Source: Mesaphorura yosii
Taxonomy: Eukaryota > Arthropoda > Collembola > Poduromorpha > Tullbergiidae
Direction: 5' to 3'
Length of the DNA stretch: 26,104 nucleotides
Assembly (NCBI GenBank): GCA_009869945.1
Contig: WIXG01000696.1
Coordinates: 1 to 26,104 of the forward strand
Shown here: positions 21,428 to 26,104 of the stretch, piece by piece
Layout: the number at the start of each line of letters is the position of its first letter
How positions within the stretch are numbered: the first letter of the stretch is position 1
The notes under the pieces: model-generated
Databases searched by the model: none
Told to the model about the DNA's origin: nothing
The model's input: only the letters and a program-made list of their open reading frames with translations
Program-made: the position numbers and the translations under genes

Positions 21428-24400
21428 ATGCTAAACAAAGTTTTGTTCGCCGCGTTAAGCTGTACAGTGTTTATTTGTGCTGTTGTAGTGTCAGCAAATT
21501 CGAATTCTTCGGACACAGAAGAACTTCACGTGAAGCTCGGAGATCAGATGGTCAAGATAACGTGCCCAATGCTCAGGAAATCAGACAAAGAATCCAAGCA
21601 GGCAGCCGAGAATCGTAGCCTGAGTTACAGTGGGAACGCTCCGCTCGCAAAACGCGTGTTGGATTTGAAACCCTTCGACACAATCATGTGGATCGGAGGC
21701 AGAGCGAATGTTTTGGTGTCCGCTGCGAGTGTGTTTGACAACAGAAAGTACGACTACCACGCATCGACTGGACAACTTGTGCTTAAGGTAAAATTAACAT
21801 ATTTCGTCAAAAAGGGAATGAAACAGAGCATATTATGCTCGTGCACGGTTGCAAAATCGGAAATAACTATGATTTCAGAGCTCAGATGGAGCCAGAACAG
21901 TTTTCGTTGCAACCTGAATCAGTGATAGCTTCTTTCATGGGAAAACACATACAACTTGGGTAAAACGAGCCACAAATGAGAAACCGGATGATCCTACCGG
22001 GCCTCATTGGGCCAGCCAAGCTACACTGACTATTGCCATATGCCTTTGGCCAAACTTTGAAGTTCCCCTTTCGCTCTAATATTTTGATGTGACCAGCGAT
22101 CATTATCAGTTCGTATTTCGTATTAGTATTCGCTTTCATTGCGTTTGCGTTTGCGAGTTCGCGTGATGTGACTTGAGTGTGCTTAGAAAAGTTTTGCACC
22201 TTGTTAGCTCGCTCCACCGCTTAAGAACCTAATAATAGTTCAAAAGCACTGCTTCTGCTCCTGTAAAAGTTGAGCTGACCTCAATTTCAAATTGGCATGT
22301 TTAGTAACTTGGCTTGCTTCGTCGGACGAATGCGAAGCACGAGTCCGAGCTCGCTCGGTGCGATTGTGTTAATGCATTACCGTAAACAGTTGTGCTTGTA
22401 CTCCTTAGAGACAAATGCCAAATGCGGGACAGGCGGACCAATGGACAGTCATTAAATTAGATCACTTTTAGTGTTTGAGCACACTTTTGTCATTTACGTC
22501 GATCTTTTCTTGTCCACGCAATTGTGCTGACTAAGCTCTGGCTGCTTTCGGCAGCCAACCTGTCGTGTCATGTCTGTCGGGAGCGTCAAGGGAGTAAAAT
22601 AAAGTTGGGACTATCCGGCTGTCATGTCCCGCTTCTTAAATTCCAGTTTGAGTGCAGAAATTCGTCTCGAGTCCGAACAATCTGCCCACTCATACATCCA
22701 TGCATATTTAATTTAACCATTCAACAATGGCAAAGACCATAAACGATAAACCCAAAAATAGATTTAATATGCGACAAGAACTGGGCCGATTGCGATTGGC
22801 AGAAATAGCGTGAACCGGGTCGCTATTTTTATTCACAAAATTCTCGTTCCCTTGCTGGCCACTCAACCTCAACAAGCTGGCTGAGGTCGGGTCGGACGAC
22901 TAATTTTGAGGTAAATTTAACTATGTGCACTTGTCACGCAATGCCACTTTTACGCGCTTAAGACAGTCTTGCTGCTATTTGATAGGCGCAACGGCAACGC
23001 GCAATCGAATCACTGTAATTTAGCTGGTCTCAGGTAACCGTACGAAAGAAAACGAAGTGCCGAGTCGATTGTTTTTATTGCGATTGCCTTTGGCTTGCCC
23101 TATTTCTGACCAGCTTAGGCTTTTACTCTTCTATTATATGTGGATGCATTAGGCTCATTCAATTACACTTCAACAGGGAAATCAATTTACCACACTTCTC
23201 TTCCAGAATTCGATTTACGCTCATTTGTCACGTTTATTTCAGACGGTCGAGGAAACCGACGCAGGCTACTACCACTGCTTGGTCACGTATGGGAAAGGAG
23301 ACCCTGCCAGCGCCTCGCGACCGCAACTCGGTACTGTCGTCCTGATGCTGGGGGACGGGACAGCGGATTTTGCTTCGGGGTGGTACGCCGAAAACGAAGT
23401 GAGTAGCGGCACAATGAAATCTCACTGTGAGAATTTAATTTCGCCGGAATCGAGATAATAATTGAAGATGTTAATTGCAAATTGTCCCTTCACGGCCTGT
23501 AATTAGCATTTCAGGCATCGCAGGTGCCTGAAATTATAGATCTGAATCCGAAGCCTAGAAAATCGAATAAAATTTACGCCTGATGGTTGGGAAAAGTTTT
23601 GCGTCAACTCGTTACAAAGTAATCCATCATAATTCAGCGAATCACAATTCAAACCGAGAAACCCAGCTCTAATTTGGGCAAAGTTCACTCCAAACTCAGG
23701 CCTGGCGTTTCAAACCTCAAAAACCTCGGAGAAAGAAAAGTTCTCCGAAAGAATCGCATTTGTACGCATTACAATTGCAAAACGAGAGCAAAAGTTTTTC
23801 ACAGAACGTTGCCAATATTAAAAGACAGGAAGAATAATAACATGAATTAGGAGTCGGGAATGTAGGAAAAAGTGAATGAATTTGAAATGAAGGGCGAGTA
23901 GTAAGATTTCTAATAAAAACGTTCGCGATGGTAAACCACGCGGTAAAAACTTGTGGGCATGTGAAGTAAACTTTCAAACAGGAAACTCTGGCAGCTTTCG
24001 AAGTTGAAGAAATTTTACAATATTTTCGTCTACTTTTGGTCCTATCGTTGCTAAAGAGGCTCAAGGTTTCAGTGGCTCGTTAGCACGAAATTGCGAATCC
24101 TCATACTTTAATCAGTAATCAGTTGAAGTATTTTAAAATTTTCGAAGGTTCGGAGTGTTGAACTTCACAAATTGTGACAAGGAGTAACTTTGAGCAATTT
24201 CACTAAAATTAAGGGCAAATTTGTAATGGAGAATTGAGAATTCATAATTATTATGTGGCATTTTAATTCAACCTTCTTTTCTCATTTGCTTTGAATTGGT
24301 TTATTTTTCAGACCAACATCGTTCGAGCCGCAATTGCTGCTGGGGTTGCTGGTTGTGTAATTAGTGCACTGTGCATCGTTTGTAGATACGGATGGCACAC

Positions 24401-24986
24401 ACCAAGTAAGAAGGCTTCCCACACCCATCTTTTAATAAAAACTGCTGAAGGATGTGGGAATTTGAATAATGAATAGACCGCAAATTAATCTAATGATTTC
24501 GTTTGATGCTCTCTTCCCGCAGGGAAATCACAGTTCGTAATAACAGACTCGCAGGGATCAGCAGTGGCAGCCGGAGCAGGGGCAGCGAGGGCAAAAACTA
24601 AGTCAAAGTCAACCAACACGATAAACACGGCCGGCGCCGAGGAAGACGGCAGCGTCATGGCCGTTTGTGCCATTGACTTTGATGATGATGACTACGACGA
24701 GGAAAATGATGATGTCTCCAGAGGAGAATTTAATTTCAAATCAAATCAGCATAAATTGAAGCAGCCATCCGGCAATCCTCTACCACATGAAATTTGCACT
24801 TGCCATGTGCATGGGAAAGCAGCAGTAGCAAATAGTGCGCCAAGAACAAAAACTCATCTGGGAAACTCAATTCCGTCAAAACACGAATCTCATCATGATA
24901 AATCATCGTATCCGCTTTCAGTGACATCGACAAGGATGCACTCGGACCAGTCCTCACGTAACCCGTCAATTTCATCCAAACTTTAA
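21428..24986 (+). CDS. Single-Ig, single-pass membrane protein with long cytoplasmic tail
   Basis: Cell-surface protein of the immunoglobulin superfamily; the specific family is not recognised. Exons: 21428-21787, 23243-23398, 24312-24405, 24523-24986; 357 residues. Signal peptide ~1-23 (VLFAALSCTVFICAVVVSA). One V-like Ig domain: B-strand C46 (VKITC), C-strand W88 (IMWIG), and TVEETDAGYYHC with F-strand C132. The exon 1/2 junction (LVLK|TVEE) falls just before the F strand. N-glycosylation sequons include NSS and NRS. A short stalk (ADFASGWYAENE) precedes the membrane segment ~178-196 (AAIAAGVAGCVISALCIVC), whose cysteines may be palmitoylated. The tail of about 160 residues has an Ala/Lys-rich start, an acidic patch (IDFDDDDYDEENDD) and a Ser/His-rich end. 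I saw no ITIM, ITAM or kinase motif. Introns of 1455 and 913 bases separate the exons. Confidence 0.85.
21788..23242 (+). other. First intron of the Ig membrane protein gene
   Basis: A 1455-base phase-0 intron, GTAAAA to TTTATTTCAG, splitting the Ig domain. No nested gene was recognised. A GC-rich imperfect inverted repeat lies near 22337-22361. Confidence 0.7.
23399..24311 (+). other. Second intron of the Ig membrane protein gene
   Basis: A 913-base AT-rich phase-0 intron, GTGAGT to TATTTTTCAG, between the Ig-domain exon and the membrane-segment exon. Nothing else was recognised in it. Confidence 0.7.
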
Positions 24987-26104
24987 TCCGACAGACGTTT
25001 CGAGACCAAGAACTTGTTTGTCTGCCGACTGTCGCAGAGCCCAGCCAATTGTCATGTTGTGTGCCAAGACGTAGTTTAATCATTACATTAGTTTATTGAA
25101 TTGGACCGGCTAGCGTAGCCAAAACCAAAGCCAAATAAATCTTTCCTTATATTCCCCTTGTCTAATCGATCTTATCACGACTAAATAATACTGAATAAAA
25201 TTGTATTTACTGACTCCACATTCCATCACCGCATAATTGATTTCCAGCCACCCAGGCGCGTTTATTTTTATGCAATTCATTGCAAGTAAGCATTTCTCTC
25301 CGGGTGTGGGTGTCAGGATTTTTACCAAAAATGGATGACCATCGAATCGAATCGGTAACGTGAGCACGATCGGCAGCTCGAATTTATTATATATGCGAAA
25401 AGATGAAGGAAGGCAGGATAAAAGAAACGGAGACTGAAAGCAGTCCAACACTGCATGGCGACAAGACGAGAAGCACGGCACGACCGTTCTCTGTAAAGCT
25501 GAAAGGCAAGTTTTAGAAGGCGCGACGAGAAGCTGATCTCTGAACGAACGAGCATAGCAGAAGAGAGAACCACAATTTGAACAAGATTATTTGAGTAGTC
25601 TCTTGAGTAAACATATCAACTTGCAATATTACACGACTGCTCGCTGTACCGCACTTTCTTTTGCTCACTCGCATCGCCCAAAAAGTCAATCCATCATGGC
25701 TGGCGAGCGATGAGTTTCAAGCAACTTACTTCGCTGCGCCCTTGTTAAGTCGTCAAGTACCGAGGACCAAGCAATTTAAATTAAATTTTGTAATTACAAA
25801 TTATTTCTTTAATTGGAATTCTGATGGGAACCCAGTGAAAGTCACAAGTTTTCATTTCATTTCAATCGATGAGCCGTGGTATTTGAATGAACTGAAGTTA
25901 AGGACATTGAACTAATTTGCAGATGAAGACTGGTGGCCTTGGTTCTCAGGAATGTAGATACAAACGGATTGTATTTTTCGATGTACCTATTTTATACATG
26001 TTGCACTAAAAATATATACAAATCAGCACTTGGGTATAACTGCACTTCTTTATTTCAACAGCAACACTTATTACAACTGCACTTTAAAAATATACATTTA
26101 AAAC
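24987..26104. other. 3' flank of the Ig membrane protein gene to the window end
   Basis: Starts with the Ig gene's 3' untranslated region and its AATAAA. Further right, a short exon-like stretch after TTTGCAG at about 25921 reads DEDWWPWFSGM and stops. A minus-strand AATAAA lies at about 26049-26054, possibly the tail of a gene beyond the window. No complete gene was recognised. Confidence 0.4.
25134..25139 (+). terminator. Polyadenylation signal AATAAA for the Ig membrane protein gene
   Basis: AATAAA lies 148 bases after the stop codon; a second copy occurs about 60 bases further on. Confidence 0.6.

Noticed and set aside
22337..22361. GC-rich imperfect inverted repeat in the Ig gene's first intron
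   Set aside because: The stem is short and bulged, with no flanking features of a small RNA precursor or transposon end.

Overview
This is nuclear genomic DNA from an animal, most likely an arthropod or close ecdysozoan relative. Coding exons are interrupted by introns with GT-AG ends, AATAAA signals follow several stops, and there are no operons, ribosome-binding sites, transfer RNAs or CRISPR arrays. F-spondin with a Kunitz module, a PDGF/VEGF factor with a CXCXC tail and a vermilion-type tryptophan dioxygenase together fit an arthropod; I cannot name the species. A run of 16 C at position 1 suggests a contig or scaffold edge.

Layout, left to right. (1) 923-1, minus: 5' part of an unrecognised gene, three phase-consistent exons running off the window. 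(2) 5447-2172, minus: 11-exon F-spondin (Reeler, Spondin_N, three TSRs, Kunitz, Thr-rich linker, fourth TSR). (3) 9383-6620, minus: 7-exon PDGF/VEGF-like factor, with one intron that seems to use a GC donor. (4) 11484-13363, plus: 8-exon tryptophan 2,3-dioxygenase. (5) 17181-13874, minus: 7-exon secreted M28-peptidase-fold protein that has lost most metal ligands, a probable pseudoenzyme. (6) 19179-18544, minus: 2-exon secreted Ser/Thr/Ala/Gly-rich protein. (7) 20539-20974, plus: Lys/Glu-rich, apparently broken coding remnant. (8) 21428-24986, plus: 4-exon single-Ig, single-pass membrane protein.

The genes do not form one pathway. Most products are secreted or at the cell surface (matrix guidance protein, growth factor, peptidase-like protein, mucin-like protein, Ig receptor); the dioxygenase is a cytosolic metabolic enzyme. 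I see no evidence of co-regulation. All gene models below were assembled by hand from reading frames, splice sites and intron phase; each full-length model closes in frame from start to stop (total exon length divisible by 3).
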